Below, in pieces: positions 31,346-42,880 of a stretch of 64,000 bases of DNA. The first letter of the stretch is position 1. The number at the start of each line of letters is the position of its first letter. Under the pieces are notes generated by a model, which saw nothing but the letters and a program-made list of their open reading frames with translations, searched no databases and had not been told where the DNA came from. This DNA is from Zonotrichia leucophrys gambelii (lineage: Eukaryota; Chordata; Aves; Passeriformes; Passerellidae). Position numbers and translations under genes: made by a program. The stretch spans positions 27,983,357-28,047,356 of the forward strand of contig NC_088178.1 in NCBI RefSeq assembly GCF_028769735.1. Direction: 5' to 3'.

Positions 31346-31739
31346 TGCTCCCTGCAGAGCCCTCCTGGGCCAGCCCCGTCCCACTCCCTGTGCCATGGGG
31401 AGATGTCTCATCCCGTGTCAAACACTCTCCCCCTTTCTCCCACGCTATTGTTTTTACTTTCTGATTTTTCCCCGTGTTTTCCTGACCCGGCAGAGGCACT
31501 AAATCTTCCTAATGCCTCCCTGCCCTCGTATCGCAGAACGGGCTGCGGGAAGTTGTTCTTTCTTTCTTTTTTTTTGACTAAAGCGAGATTAATTAAAATA
31601 TAAAAAATGCACCCAACTGTGGTAAATCATTTCTCTTTGCGGAGCGATTGGTCCCTGCTCCATCCACCTCTGCTTTCCTCGGCAGAAGTATCTCCATACG
31701 AGCTGAAGTCTTCTAACGCTCGTAAAGCACCCGAGATAT

Positions 31740-31860
31740 TATCTCTCTAATTAGCAGCTGGAAAAAAATAAATGAGAGATCAATTAATGCTATAATTATA
31801 AACACTGCCTTTAGATGTGTTGTTTGTGGTGAACGAATGCTTACGCTGACAAGAGCCGTG
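31740..31860. promoter_or_regulatory. Homeodomain-site-rich AT block
   Basis: The palindromic homeodomain core CTAATTAG is at 31747-31754, followed within 50 bases by CAATTAATGC and TATAATTATAA. The stretch is repeat-free. A candidate enhancer on motif grounds only. Confidence 0.25.
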
Positions 31861-33980
31861 CTGTGATTCTCCCCCCAAAATTTGGAGCTGGAGCCCCCTC
31901 TCCAGCCCCGAGCTGTTCCTGGCTGCATAGCCCACCCCAGGGTGCTGGGGAGGAGTTTGGGGGGGGCTCCCACATCCCAGGACATTTTTCCTGGTCCCTG
32001 ACTGGCTCTGGGAAGGTGATGGGGTCCCACGGTGGGGCCAGGGGGGGTTTTGCAGCTCTCTCTTGGCCCTTCCCTGCTCCGGGGTAAGCTGTTTTTCATA
32101 TATTGTAGCCTGGGAAAGCTGTGTTACTGTTAAAAGAGTAACCATATCCCTTTCTGAGCTGTTGCCAAGCAGATGTAGGGTTTTGGAAAGTTCCCAACAA
32201 ACTTCCACAGCTGATACTTTACCGACTTGTTCCTTCTCCCATCCCTCTACTTGCACCTATTTAAATAACCAAAGGACATAATTTGGGGGAGGGAGCGTTG
32301 CTCTGCAGCTTCTACTTGTTAAATATAATTAATTGAGAGTGACCCGTTAGTCAATTACAGTGTATAGCTTGGAAAAGAAATAGGGAAATATAAAATATTA
32401 CTGTTTTACCAAAAAAAAAGCTCCTTATTTTGTGCTGAAGGAGGACAGAATAATGGAGCAAATCGAGCCCTTTGTGCAGTGCAGGGCTGCTGCTGCCTCG
32501 CGACAGGGCAAATATCTCATTTGCTTTCTTAACAGCAGTTTGTGGGGTGGCTGCAGGAGGAGGAGGAGGAGGAGAAATCATGAGAAATCCAGGCTTTCAA
32601 GGCTGGCAGTGGTGTGAAACTCGGTGTCGATGCAGATCCCACTTGCGTGTGCCGGAGGGGGCACAACGCAGGGCACTGGAAATATGGAAAGCTCCCATAA
32701 ATCATATCTCACAGGAAAGGTTTATGGGAGTTCAGAGTATAGCAGAGGGGATGGATGTCAGGTTTTCCTACACAATAGAGGGTCTTTTGTTTCTGCGCTG
32801 CCTCTTGGCAGCAGCCCCCATGCCACTGCTGGTAATTTCCTGTCCATCCTTCGCCGAGCGGCGGGGCTGGAGCAGGGGAGTAGTCCCACGTTTTTGTTTA
32901 GACTGTGTTTTTTTAATGCTGAGCCTTGTCCTAAGCAGGATATCCCTGTGTATGTTTGGAGTTCCTGAACTTCTCTGGAGAAAATTATCCTTAAAAAGCC
33001 CCTTCCACAGTGCTGAGTTTCTAACTTCTCTCTTGAAGAAAAAAAAAAAAAACCCAACAACAAAAAGCCCAGGTTTAATTGCGTTTGCTTGTGAGAGCTT
33101 GTACCTTGCAGCTTAATCCGCTCGCGTCTCAAACATCCGTCAGCGTTTTCCTTCCACCCAGGGGCTCAGGAGAAAACCAAAAACTGGAGATGATTGGATT
33201 GGCAGTTTTGCTTTTGGCAGCTGGGGGACGCTTCGGCAGGACCCAGACCACACCAGGTGGGACAATGTCCCTCGGTCTCTGCATGTGCAGAGGGCTGGAG
33301 TTCATCCCTGTTTTCCAAAGCATGGATATTTTGCAGTCAAAGGAGCTCGAGGGCCTGGCTGATGGTGTTTGGCTGCTAACTGGAGCTGTAGGTTTCTCAG
33401 AAAATCTCCAAAATTATGAACCAGCACTTAGTTTGTTTTTTCCCGTCTCTCCCCAGTTATTTTCTCGGACCGCCCTGTCTGCATTTGTTGACACCTCATA
33501 GTAAAGACAAAGTAAAAGTAAAAGCAAGGAGCCCAGTGGTTGGTGTGCACGGAGGAAGCAGGGCAAGCTCCCAGCTGTGGCTCCCTAGAGGAAAATATGG
33601 AAAAATATATCCAGTAAATCCAAACCGGAGGCGCCTCCATAATGAGTCTCAGTGACGGGACAGCCCTTTGGATTTGAAAAACACTCCTGCGTTTTCTGTA
33701 AAACTCCCATTCCCTAGACAAAAAAGCCCAAAAGAACCTCAGGGATGGAGTCTCCTCTGTAGGGAGCACGGCCCTTGCTGCCATGCCCCATTATTTAGGT
33801 GTGGAACCCCTCTGGATTAGCAGCTGGCACGGTGAGCATTCCAGGGCAGCCAGACCACCTCTGCTCCACTGCATCGCAATTACCCTGTTCTGGGACAGCC
33901 CGGCTAACGAGGATTGGGAGCGGGGCTGGAGTCAGCCAGGTTGCTCCCAGGAAGCCCTGCATGGGTTAATCTACACCTGC
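31861..33980. other. Intron 2 segment with (GGA)n and poly(A)
   Basis: A G-rich stretch with possible quadruplex-forming runs lies at 31940-31966. A (GGA)n tract is at 32556-32574 and an A14 run at 33039-33052. The 214-codon plus-strand frame at 32472-33116 spans the trinucleotide tract and an A run, has no recognisable domain, and is opposed by a 124-codon antisense frame, so it is not called as a gene. Confidence 0.5.
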
Positions 33981-34655
33981 ACGGTGCTGTACAGAGCTGT
34001 GTGTGCTCTGTGAGGCCATACAGTGCTGTATGGCACTGAGGGAGCTGTGCAGTGCTCTGCGGGGCTGTACCCCGTGGTGTGTTGCTCTGAGGTGCTGTGC
34101 AGCGCTGCACAACTCTGCTCTGAGGTGCTAAATGGTGCTGTGAGGCACCCTACACAGCTGTATGGCACTGTGCAGTGCAGCGTGGGGCTGTATGGTGCTG
34201 TGCAGTGCTGTACAATGGACGGTGCTACACTACCTACAGTGCTACACAACGTTGTAGGGTCCTGTAGGATGTTGTACAGTGCTTACACAATGTTGTACGG
34301 TGTTACAGGACATTTCACAGGGGTACACAAGGTGGTACAGGGCTCTTAGTGTACACTGCTACACTGCCTACAGTGCTACACAATGTTGTACAGTGTTACA
34401 GAACATTTCACAAGGTAGTACAGTGCTGTAAATGTACAGTGCTACACTACCTGCAGTGCTACACAAAGTTGTGGGGTGCTGTAGGATGTTGTACAGTGCT
34501 ACACAATGTTGTACAGTGTTACAGGACATTTCACAGTGCTACACAAGGTGGTACAGTGCTGTAAATGTACAGTGCTACACTAACTACAGTGCTACACAAA
34601 GTTGTAGGGTGCTGTAGGATGTTGTACGGCACTACACAATGTTTTACAGCGCTCT
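33981..34655 (+). repeat. Degenerate minisatellite on TGTACA / GCTACAC words
   Basis: About 675 bases consist of near-repeats. The first part (to about 34225) uses GCTGTGCAGT/GCTGTATGGC decamers. The second part has longer units in which GTAGGATGTTGTAC (34264, 34481, 34614), ACATTTCAC (34310, 34404, 34526) and CTACACTACCTACAGTGC-like words recur every 94-135 bases. TGTACA, itself a palindrome, is the commonest word. Because the unit is not locked to one length, all frames stay partly open, which explains the Cys/Val/Leu/Tyr-rich frames here. It is a satellite-like local expansion, not a gene. Confidence 0.9.
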
Positions 34656-34679
34656 GCGCGCTCCCCCGACTCAGGCATT

Positions 34680-34910
34680 CTTCTGGGTAACCTGATCTTA
34701 CTTCTGTCTGCTTTCAACAGATAGGGGAGGTGAAGTTATGTTAAACATGTCGCAGTAAGTTTGATTCACACCGCTCCGGTCTGGTTTTCTTCCTTGATTA
34801 GCTTTAATCAAACCCTCTGCGTTACATGACCTTAATAAAGCTATTTTTCCTGACAAGTAAAGACCGTCTTAACAAGCAAAGCTCATCTGGCCTGAAACTA
34901 AAGCCAAGTC
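34680..34910. promoter_or_regulatory. Unique block after the minisatellite, with a microexon-like segment
   Basis: The block contains TTGATTAGCTTTAATCAAA (a near-palindromic homeodomain pair, 34795-34812), GACCTTAATAAAG and an acceptor/34-nt/donor arrangement (34721-34754, described in the findings). It is repeat-free and AT-rich. Confidence 0.25.
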
Positions 34911-36471
34911 AAGATGGTGTTTTAGGTCCTCATTAAAGTCCACAGCGTGAAGCGAGAGGGAAAATGATGGAATGGTGCTCCACCAAACCATCTCTCCTTT
35001 ACATTTAATTAGAGGAATTATACGCAACCCAGTAGATGCCTTGGGAAAGCAATCACCAGTGGGTTTGTAAAGATCCCAGCAGTATAAAAGCGGGCAGCTC
35101 TGGCTTTGGCAAAGGGCAAATTAACACCAGGAGCTGGGTGGACTTTGGGATCAACCAGGAAAACAAAATAATCATATGGTGCTAATATGAAAAGAGCTCG
35201 GAAGCCGCCCATCCCGGAGCTCACACGGGCAGCACGCAGCGACCCTGCAGTGCTGGGGAGGGAGAGTTTCCAGCGTGTTTGTTCCCCCTCAGCCCTTTCC
35301 TTCGGTTACTGCTGACTCACATGGGCTGGGGGAGCGATGCAGGCCGGGCTGGGCGAGGAGCTGAAGGAAAAGCCCCAGCGGGGAGCGATGCCACGGGGCT
35401 TGGCAGTGGGTGAGGAAATCAGCCACATGCAGACAAAATGCGGTCAAGCAGCCGCCCCACGCAGAGGATGTCCCTCACGCTCATTAGCATTGTGTTTGGA
35501 GCAGGGCTTATCAAAAAGCAGCCAACAGACAGAATCTGTGGTTTGCGCTTTCTGGCGTTCCCTTTTTTTTTTTTTTTTCCTACTCTCTTGTTTTCCTCTT
35601 TTTTTTTTTTCTTTTTTTTTTTTTTTCTGGAGGGTTTCTAAAAGGGATGTAATCCACTCTGTTTTTATTGCTGTTGCCTCTGGACATGCTGCAGCTCCAG
35701 CCAGCAGTTATTCCAGCCTCTCCAGCCTCCCTGCAAAGGTCTGTGCTGCTGCTGCTACTAAACTGTAAACCACAGGACTGCCTTAACCCTTTGCCTTCTG
35801 CAGCTGCCCAGAGTGTGGGGACAAAGAGATCTGCCAAAACCTGAACCCCTGGGGCTCTCAGCTCCCCCAAAATACATTTTTGCACATTGATGGCTGTTCC
35901 CTGCAAAACTGAGGGGCTGTGGATCTGCTGGATGAGAGGAGACCCTCAGTGCTGCTGCCCCACAGGCTCCCTTGTGCAGATCTCAGTGGGCTCCGTGGAT
36001 GCCCCTCATCCATCAGCTTTGCCAAATGCAGCCAGAGTCCTCTCCTTGTTGCCAGAGGGCTGTGGGTAAAGCCTGGCATAGGCAAGGGGTCCAAGGCTGC
36101 TCCCCCATTCCCCTTGGAAGCTTTGGTGGGATTAGGGAATGTCTCCACATCTTCCAGTGCCAGTGTCACCATGACTCATAAACCTGCCACCTCTCTGCAC
36201 CTACTACAGACATCATGTCCAGCACTCTCCATTTTCCTCATCTTCACTGTTTCATCCTTAAACTCCACTTTTCCCTCTTGGGAACAAAAACATCTTGCTG
36301 TGTTACAGTCAGAGCTACTTTGGGTGCATGATTCCATTTGCAAAATGCTGTCCTGGCTGTGCATGTCCCTTTCTTTCCTCCACATCTCCCCATTTCCCAG
36401 GAATGTTTGTCCCACTGCTCTGTGTTAGCCCATGGGTGAGTGCTGTCCTTCCCTGCCCCATTCTCTCTGAA
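34911..36471. other. Intron 2 segment with poly(T) tract
   Basis: T runs at 35563-35578, 35599-35610 and 35612-35626 form a low-complexity pyrimidine tract. No gene is recognised; frames at 35337-36428 overlap on both strands. Confidence 0.5.
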
Positions 36472-36780
36472 AATCACAGAATCACGGAATGGTTTGGGTT
36501 AGAAGAGAACTCAAGGCCCATCCAGTCCCACCCCTGCCATGGGCAGGGACACTTCCCACTAGACCAAGTTGCTCCAAACCCCATCCAGCCTGGCCTTGAA
36601 CACTTCCAGGGATGAGGCAGCCACAGCTTCTCTGGACAACCTGCATCAAGGCCTCCCCACCTTCAGAGGGAAGTATTTTTTCCTAATAATCTTATCCAAA
36701 CCTGCCTTCTTTCAGTTAAGGCCATTCCCCCTTGTGCTGTCCCTCCATGCCCAGCCCCTCTTTGCTCAATCAATTCTTTG
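36472..36780 (-). mobile_element. CR1 LINE, 3' fragment (antisense)
   Basis: Starting with AATCACAGAATCACGGAATGG, the reverse complement of the CR1 tail, it continues in CR1 order through CCATGGGCAGGGACACTTCC, CTGGCCTTGAACACTTCC and CATTCCCCCTTGTGCTGTCC. About 300 bases, 5' truncated; the distal boundary is approximate. Confidence 0.93.
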
Positions 36781-36888
36781 CTCTTTTGTCCATGAGGATA
36801 TTTGGAAATAATCTCCTAAAAAGGCAATCTCAAAAAGGTCCTGTTGTTACCCATATTTGTACACAGACTCATGAGCGACAGAATTCCT

Positions 36889-37170
36889 CGGGCTTGTCTA
36901 CACGGGGACAATTGAAATGGATGTGAAATAACTTTTAAAGTGGATTATCTAAACTGCATTATATCCTCGTGTAGACACTGTCATTTAGAAATGAAACAGC
37001 CTTAATTTGGTTTAGCTGAATTTTGCTTTAGCAATTTAATAAAGACACTTTAAAGTCTTGAGTGAGGAGTTTACACAGGGATTTAATGCAGTTTAATTAA
37101 TCCACTTTAAATTCACAATTTTAATTAATTAAAATGAACTTTCCTTAAGTCTTCCCCTGTTGGGATAGTG
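36889..37170. mobile_element. Foldback / MITE-like DNA transposon relic
   Basis: The left end carries TGTCTACACGGGGA (36895-36908), repeated in reverse as TCCTCGTGTAGACA (36964-36977; 13 of 14 match). A longer imperfect inverted repeat pairs 36934-36976 with 37069-37111 (about 37 of 43 positions) around a loop of about 92 bases. A GGCTTGTCTACAC terminus resembles ends of non-autonomous DNA transposons known from sauropsid genomes, though I cannot assign the family. The right terminus (about 37145-37170) is eroded and no target duplication is clear. It sits about 110 bases after the CR1 copy. Confidence 0.55.
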
Positions 37171-39790
37171 GCATAGCATTCCCAGCCTCCTGGCCTGATG
37201 ACCTGCTGATCCACAATTCAGAAGAGCTATTGCAATGATTGGTTCAGCCCCCAGAGCTGGGTACATAAAGAAAGTAATTTAAAAATCCTCCTGGTCTGGC
37301 CACAGCTGGGAAGTCCTTCCCTGCAGTAAATTACCTCTGGAGAACCCAAGTTCCTGCAGTAATGAGCCACCATCCTTCCAAAGTGCTTTAGGTTCTTGTG
37401 TTGCCCACGAAACCCGAAGCAGAAGCATCTGAGTGATGTGAAAGGGCTTTGGAAGATGTGGCCTGAGCAGGGAAGGGCACAAGGGCGTCCTTGAGCTCTG
37501 AGCACGGACAGGGCTCCAGTTCCTCACCCAGTGCACGCCGTGGTTTTGCAATATTGGCAAACCCACAAAAGCACTTTCTGTGTAGGAGAACAGCAATGGG
37601 GCTGGGGCTGGTCAGGGCTGCAGAGCTCCCCTTGTGTTGTGCCTGGTTATTTATGATCAGTGGAAGTGCTTGCTGGGCTCACTGTGCAGGTGACCTCTCC
37701 TAGAGGTGCTGGCCTTGCCCTGGGTCTCCTCATCGTCAGCCTTCATCTCCCCACTGGCAAGGATGGAGTTTGTACAGGGCTTTTGATGATGCAGTTGGCA
37801 CAGAAGTTTCTTTCTGTGAACTGGAAGATCTCCTTGCTCAGCTCTCCAAGACCTCTTCAGTTCTCTCTCAGCTCTGCAGCTTCCTTGGGGTTTGCCTTGA
37901 ATGGGACTCCTTGGTGTGCTGGCCTTGGCACCACCTCATGTCCTCCTGCCCAAGCCCCACAGCCCTTTCCATCCTTGGAAAATCCTCCAGCAGCATAAAG
38001 TCCCCCCATGGCAGTGGGTTTTTTGGGCTGTGATCTATGCACAGCTTTCCAGGAGCTGTTAGGGATTGGGGAAGGTGAAGGAGTGAAGGGGAAGATGGGT
38101 GAGGCTGAAGTGTCTGGTAAATGAAGAAGCTTACTGTCACCAAGCAAGGGTTTTGGCATTTTTGAAATAATTTTACAGCTTTGCGCACTTTTAAAATCCT
38201 TTTTAAACTTTTCAGCAAGGGTGCTGGCAGTGCTGTTGGTGGCAGGGATTGCTGCCTGTCCTTGCCCTCCAGCTCATGGCCTGGAGATCCTCACTCCCAC
38301 TCTCTGCTCAGCTCACCAGAGCTGGGCACAGCTCAGACTTGGTTTGTAAACACCAAGCTGCTTTTTAGGATTGCTAGGCCAGTGCCAAAACCCAGCACAG
38401 TTTTGCTCCTAGCCCCCATGGCACTCGCTGGCTGCCACAGTCCAACGTGATGTCATTGATTGGAGAAGGGAGCTGCCACCAACTGCAAGCTCAGAAGTGC
38501 CAGTTTTGATTAAAAACTTCTCTTTTTCAGTGTGTGGCTAAAAGGAGGTGGGGAAGAACATTCCTTGGCTCTGGCACTTGGATGTCTCTAGGCTAAACAA
38601 TGTAGGGGAAGTTTTCTGTTGTTAAATGCTTGGTAATCGTGTGTATTCTAAATTTAGGGTTAGTCCATTCTCTCTGTCATATGAGGGGACAAGGGAGGCA
38701 AAACCAAATTTTTGGCAAGCATCAGGGTAGAGACAGTCTTTCTAACAGCCATAAAAAGATTGTCTTTGATAGGGATTTTGTTATTTCACTGTGGAAGTCA
38801 TTATAAGGGAAGATCTGTATGACTGCAGTTAGCCACCAGATTAGCTATTCATATATTTTATTGGTAAAAAATATGACAGGGGATTATTGTGTGAGAACTT
38901 TGTGGAAAAGAAAAGAGATAAAAGCAGTTTAACTGTCAGTACATTATGACTGTGGTTAGCTCTGAATAGTGTTACTGGATGGAAGGAGACTGGGTCTCCA
39001 AGGACTGTGGTTTTTCTCTTTGAGTAGACCAAGTGGACCATGTCAGGGCTTGGTGAGAGGGATGAACCTACGTAGCTGAAAGAGGAGAGGCTGGAGATGA
39101 AAAAGGGTTTGGTGTGACCAAAGAGATGGAGACATTGAGGGAAGTCAGGATTCGTGCAGAGGATGGGTCCTCATCCAGCTGCAAAAGGGCTCTTGACCAT
39201 GTGGATGTGGAAGGTGGTGGCAATCTCTGCATTTCTTCCGCCTTCTTTGCACATGCTTCCTGAGGTTTTTCACCTCCATTTTCCTCATTTCTCCATGTTT
39301 TTGGCTGCAGACATTCATGAGCCTTGGACAAATGGCTGTGGTAAAGATACAAATTGGCTGCACAGCGAGCACGCAGGGAGCACGCATGGGGCTGCGGCAG
39401 CAGCACGCTCCGTGTCCATCTGCACAGCACATGTGCACCAGGGCTGAGGCTCCACAGGGCTCCTGGGCTGGGACATGGAGCCTGGCTCCCCAGCTGCTCC
39501 TCTGGAGCAGGTTGGAATGTGGGTGTCACAAGAAGATCTGTTTTGGAGTGATCCTGGATTGGTGGGGGGAAAGGCTTGAGGCTCCTCTGCATGGCTGTTG
39601 GGACCCTTGGCACAGGTGGACCATCCATCATGATGAGGAGGTAAGGTAAGGGTTGCAGAAGTGCCCAGGATGGAGGTCCTGCTTTGTGTTTAACTCAGTT
39701 GGAGTGCAGGAGAACAGATAGTGAATTTCAGGAGAGCACTTGCTTTGGAAGTTTAAGAAGCATGGTTGGGTCCATGCTCTTCGTAGGGTG
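37171..39790. other. Intron 2 segment, unique sequence
   Basis: No transposon or motif cluster stands out. Frames such as the antisense 187-codon one at 39068-39631 have no recognisable domain and are opposed by plus-strand frames of similar size. Confidence 0.5.
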
Positions 39791-39795
39791 CTCAC

Positions 39796-39869
39796 GCTTT
39801 ATAGAAGAGCTTTATAGAAGATACAGAGATGATGTATTGCTAAGATGCCTTCATCACTGCCTTCATCAC
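39796..39869 (+). repeat. Two adjacent micro-duplications
   Basis: GCTTTATAGAAGA occurs twice head-to-tail (39796-39808, 39809-39821), and 24 bases later TGCCTTCATCAC does the same (39846-39857, 39858-39869). Both are exact slippage-type duplications. Confidence 0.9.
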
Positions 39870-40094
39870 CATTCTTTCCAGTGATGCAGGATTACATTCT
39901 TAATTTATGCCTTCACTTCTATGAAATCAAACTGTACAGCACCTAAGGCTCCTGCTGTGCCTTGTTTAGAGTCCGACCTGACCACATTGCCATCCATCCA
40001 TGCTCCTCTTGAGGGTAGCTGCAAAGTCCTGCTGTATTCCATGGGCTGTGCTGTTTCTACTTCGCAGGTTTGGACACTTCAATGTCTTGATGGG

Positions 40095-40220
40095 TCCTGC
40101 TTTGCATGCCAAAGTGTTTTCATTAGCACAGCATTCATGCATGTGAGATTGTCGCTAACTGATATAATTAACCAGGATGTCAAAGGCTATTTGTTTATTG
40201 CATATGCAATGGCTTTCCTG
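40095..40220. promoter_or_regulatory. POU-dimer-type palindrome block
   Basis: ATTGCATATGCAAT (40197-40210) is a perfect 14-bp palindrome whose core TGCATATGCA is identical to the core of the MORE site (ATGCATATGCAT) that binds POU-factor homodimers. TTTGCATG, CATTAGCA, CATGCATG and ATATAATTAACC lie within the preceding 100 bases. A repeat-free candidate enhancer; function is inferred. Confidence 0.35.
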
Positions 40221-42769
40221 GAGTAAGAAGCCCTTTCTGCTGACACCCTGCGAATGGGAACATGCTAAACTGGAGAAATAGCACTGAGCTGGAGGTGGAA
40301 GTTAGGAACAATGATCGTACTTAAAAAGAAGCAGAAATAATAATGCAGATTTGAATGGGTTTGAGTAGACATGATTAGTGTGTGGAGAAAGGAGGACAAG
40401 GATGAGGAAAAAAGAGTTTGTTGGATAATTCCTCTCCTCCAATTACTATTATTATATGGGAATATAATGTTATTCAGAAACACAGGTGTTGACTCTCTCA
40501 GGTGGATTGACTGAGAACTCTTTGGGCCTTCTGTATATCATGTCTGTTTGGCATAATTTTCAACATCTGCACAGTTTTAAAGAGATTTTTAAAGGAAATA
40601 TTTCATTTTACTTGTTTATGAATAAATATTGCTGGGGGGTCCTCACAGCAGGATTTAGCAGTTCCTACACCATGAAACCTTAATTGTAGCATTCATGTGT
40701 TAAGTATTAAAACATGTAGTTTGTAGCAAAAAGATGGGGAGTCACATTCATGAAATCTGAGGAAGTTCTGTGGGTTGATGGTGGATTGTGTCCCAACAAA
40801 TCTGTGGGCTGCTGTGTAGAGAGACCCAAATATCTGCCACAGACATCTCAGTGAATGTTAGAACCTCTTGTTCCCTTGGGTTGGAGGTATCCCAAAATCT
40901 TCATTTAGGCTTCCTCTTCTACACCTTCCAAATAATTTCCTTCTGCTCCCCTGGTTTCAGCTCCCATAATGACCAGTCCATTGCTCCCATCCTGCTCTGC
41001 TCAGTCCCATGGCTCAGTCCCTTCCTACAGCTACTTCTGCTGAAGAGTTAAACCCTCAGCATTATTTAACACCATCAAAAATTACTTCCTTATTTCCTCC
41101 TCTTCCTATTGCCACTTCTTCTCCTTCCTTCAGTCTCTGGAATCACTGCCAATGGATGGCCAAAGCCAGGGCTGCATCTTTGACTTCTCGTTCTGCAAAC
41201 ATGCAGACAGTCTGTACCTCCCCGTCTCCCTCCTTGCCCATCCCTCAACACATGATTGCTCTTTTTCACTAGTCCTGGCTGCTGCAAGGCTGTAAATTCC
41301 ATGGCCTGGATTTTCTCAGTCTCTTCCATCTACCCTGTTTCACATTGATGCTGGATTTCGTCCCCAGCCTTTGACCTTGGCTGTGCTGTCCCTCAGAGCA
41401 TCTCCCAGCCACGTTCTCCCGTAGCACTCACATCTCTACTCACCCATGTACTTTGTCCTGCTCCCTCTCCCTTCTCTCTCCTCCAGCCTTCCTTGTCCCT
41501 TGGTTTGGATTCCCTCTGTGTCTCCCTCACTCACCACCTTCTCTGACCTATCTGGTACTTTCCATCCAGGGTGCATTTTCAGGACCCTCATCTCCCACGT
41601 GTCCTTGGGTCACAGGGACTGTCCGTGACACTGCACCTCATAAACAAAAATCCCATATGCTGTGTATCTGTGCATTCCTCTCCCTGTTAACTTTTCACCT
41701 GCTCCCTCTTAGCACTTTGTTGTTGTCTTTGGCTTATCTTGCGCTGTAATCTCTGCAGGGCACAGTGGTCTGTGTGTTCCTATAATTCATACCGTGCCTG
41801 CTGCAATGCAGCCTTTGCGCTGTCGGGTACATGGGAACATTTCTAATGCAAACAACTAATAGCTAGGAAGGGAGTTAAAAAATTAGAAAGGACTCCAAGC
41901 CCATGTCACATATTCTCTTGCAAGGAATGGGGAAAAAAATTGTTTATTCTGGCCCCAAATTTTAATCACCCAAGGGCTGTTAAGATAAAAATAGTCAGTT
42001 CTGCCTTCTGTTTATGGTATACTTGGTTGAGTGCAAGCCAATTTTGAAGCTGAACATACTGTCTGCTATTTTTGCTTGATTTTAGATTCCACATTTTAAA
42101 TAGTTTCTTTAACAAGAAGCATATTTTCACTGATACAAACTTAGCTTGAGGAGAAGCATCCTGAAGTTCCAGCCATATTGAAGATCAGTGAAATGTAGTA
42201 AACTCTGGTTTTAAGGGTTTTGTTTTCTCCAAGAGCTGAAATGAAGAGTGTGTTCTGGCAACAAGTGCTGGCACGTTGTTCATTAAAAGCTCTCTTCCGA
42301 GCCTTGGTTCCCACACACATGTGCCCTCATTCTTCAGCAGAGCTTCCAGGCAATGGCATTGGCAGTGCTCTAGTCTGATCTTCAGCCATACAATTTGTCT
42401 TAATTGTCTACTAGCATCTAGGCAAGACTTAGCTCACGGGTGGCCACAGCAAGGGGCCACATGCAAACCGATGAGCTTCTTAATGTGGCCTGCCCGGCAA
42501 TCGGATGATTTAATTATCTGTGCCCGTCGTAGGCTGCCTGGCTGCTCCCCATCCCGCCTGCCCTCAGGCACGGCGGGCTTAACCACATGCAGCCATGGGG
42601 GCAGCTGCATTTGATCTTCCTCGCCAACGCCAGGGTCCAGCCCTGACAACAGCCTCTCTGTTCGGGGCTTTCTTTCCCCTTCTTTCTTTTTCCGCTGCGT
42701 TTGGCACCGTGCCCCCAGCATCATTTGTGTCTACGGGAGGATGGGAGAGTTGGATGGCAAAAACTTAGA
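40221..42769. other. Intron 2 segment, unique sequence
   Basis: Pyrimidine-rich stretches (40980-41750) give several short frames without protein character. A modest CpG patch is at 42490-42600. No gene or transposon is recognised. Confidence 0.5.
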
Positions 42770-42880
42770 ACATGGGGTTGGGTGTTGACAATCCCAATGA
42801 TTAATTGATCCTCCGAGGATCCAAGATGATTTGCTGAAGCATCAATAATAGAAATCCTGTCATTATACACTATTTACTTG
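42770..42880. promoter_or_regulatory. Small motif block with inverted repeat
   Basis: GATCCTC-C-GAGGATC (42807-42821) is a 7-bp perfect inverted repeat immediately after GATTAATT. ATCAATAATAG follows. Low-confidence candidate element. Confidence 0.2.

Noticed and set aside
31940..31966. Possible G-quadruplex
   Set aside because: The G runs need one 9-base loop and the splitting of one long G run, so it is a weak candidate; nothing around it suggests a role.
32472..33116. 214-codon plus-strand frame
   Set aside because: It translates a GGA repeat and an A-rich tract, has no recognisable domain and is opposed by antisense frames of comparable length.
33904..34617. Overlapping Cys/Val/Tyr-rich frames in both strands
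   Set aside because: These are translations of the TGTACA/GCTACAC minisatellite, whose variable unit length keeps all frames partly open.
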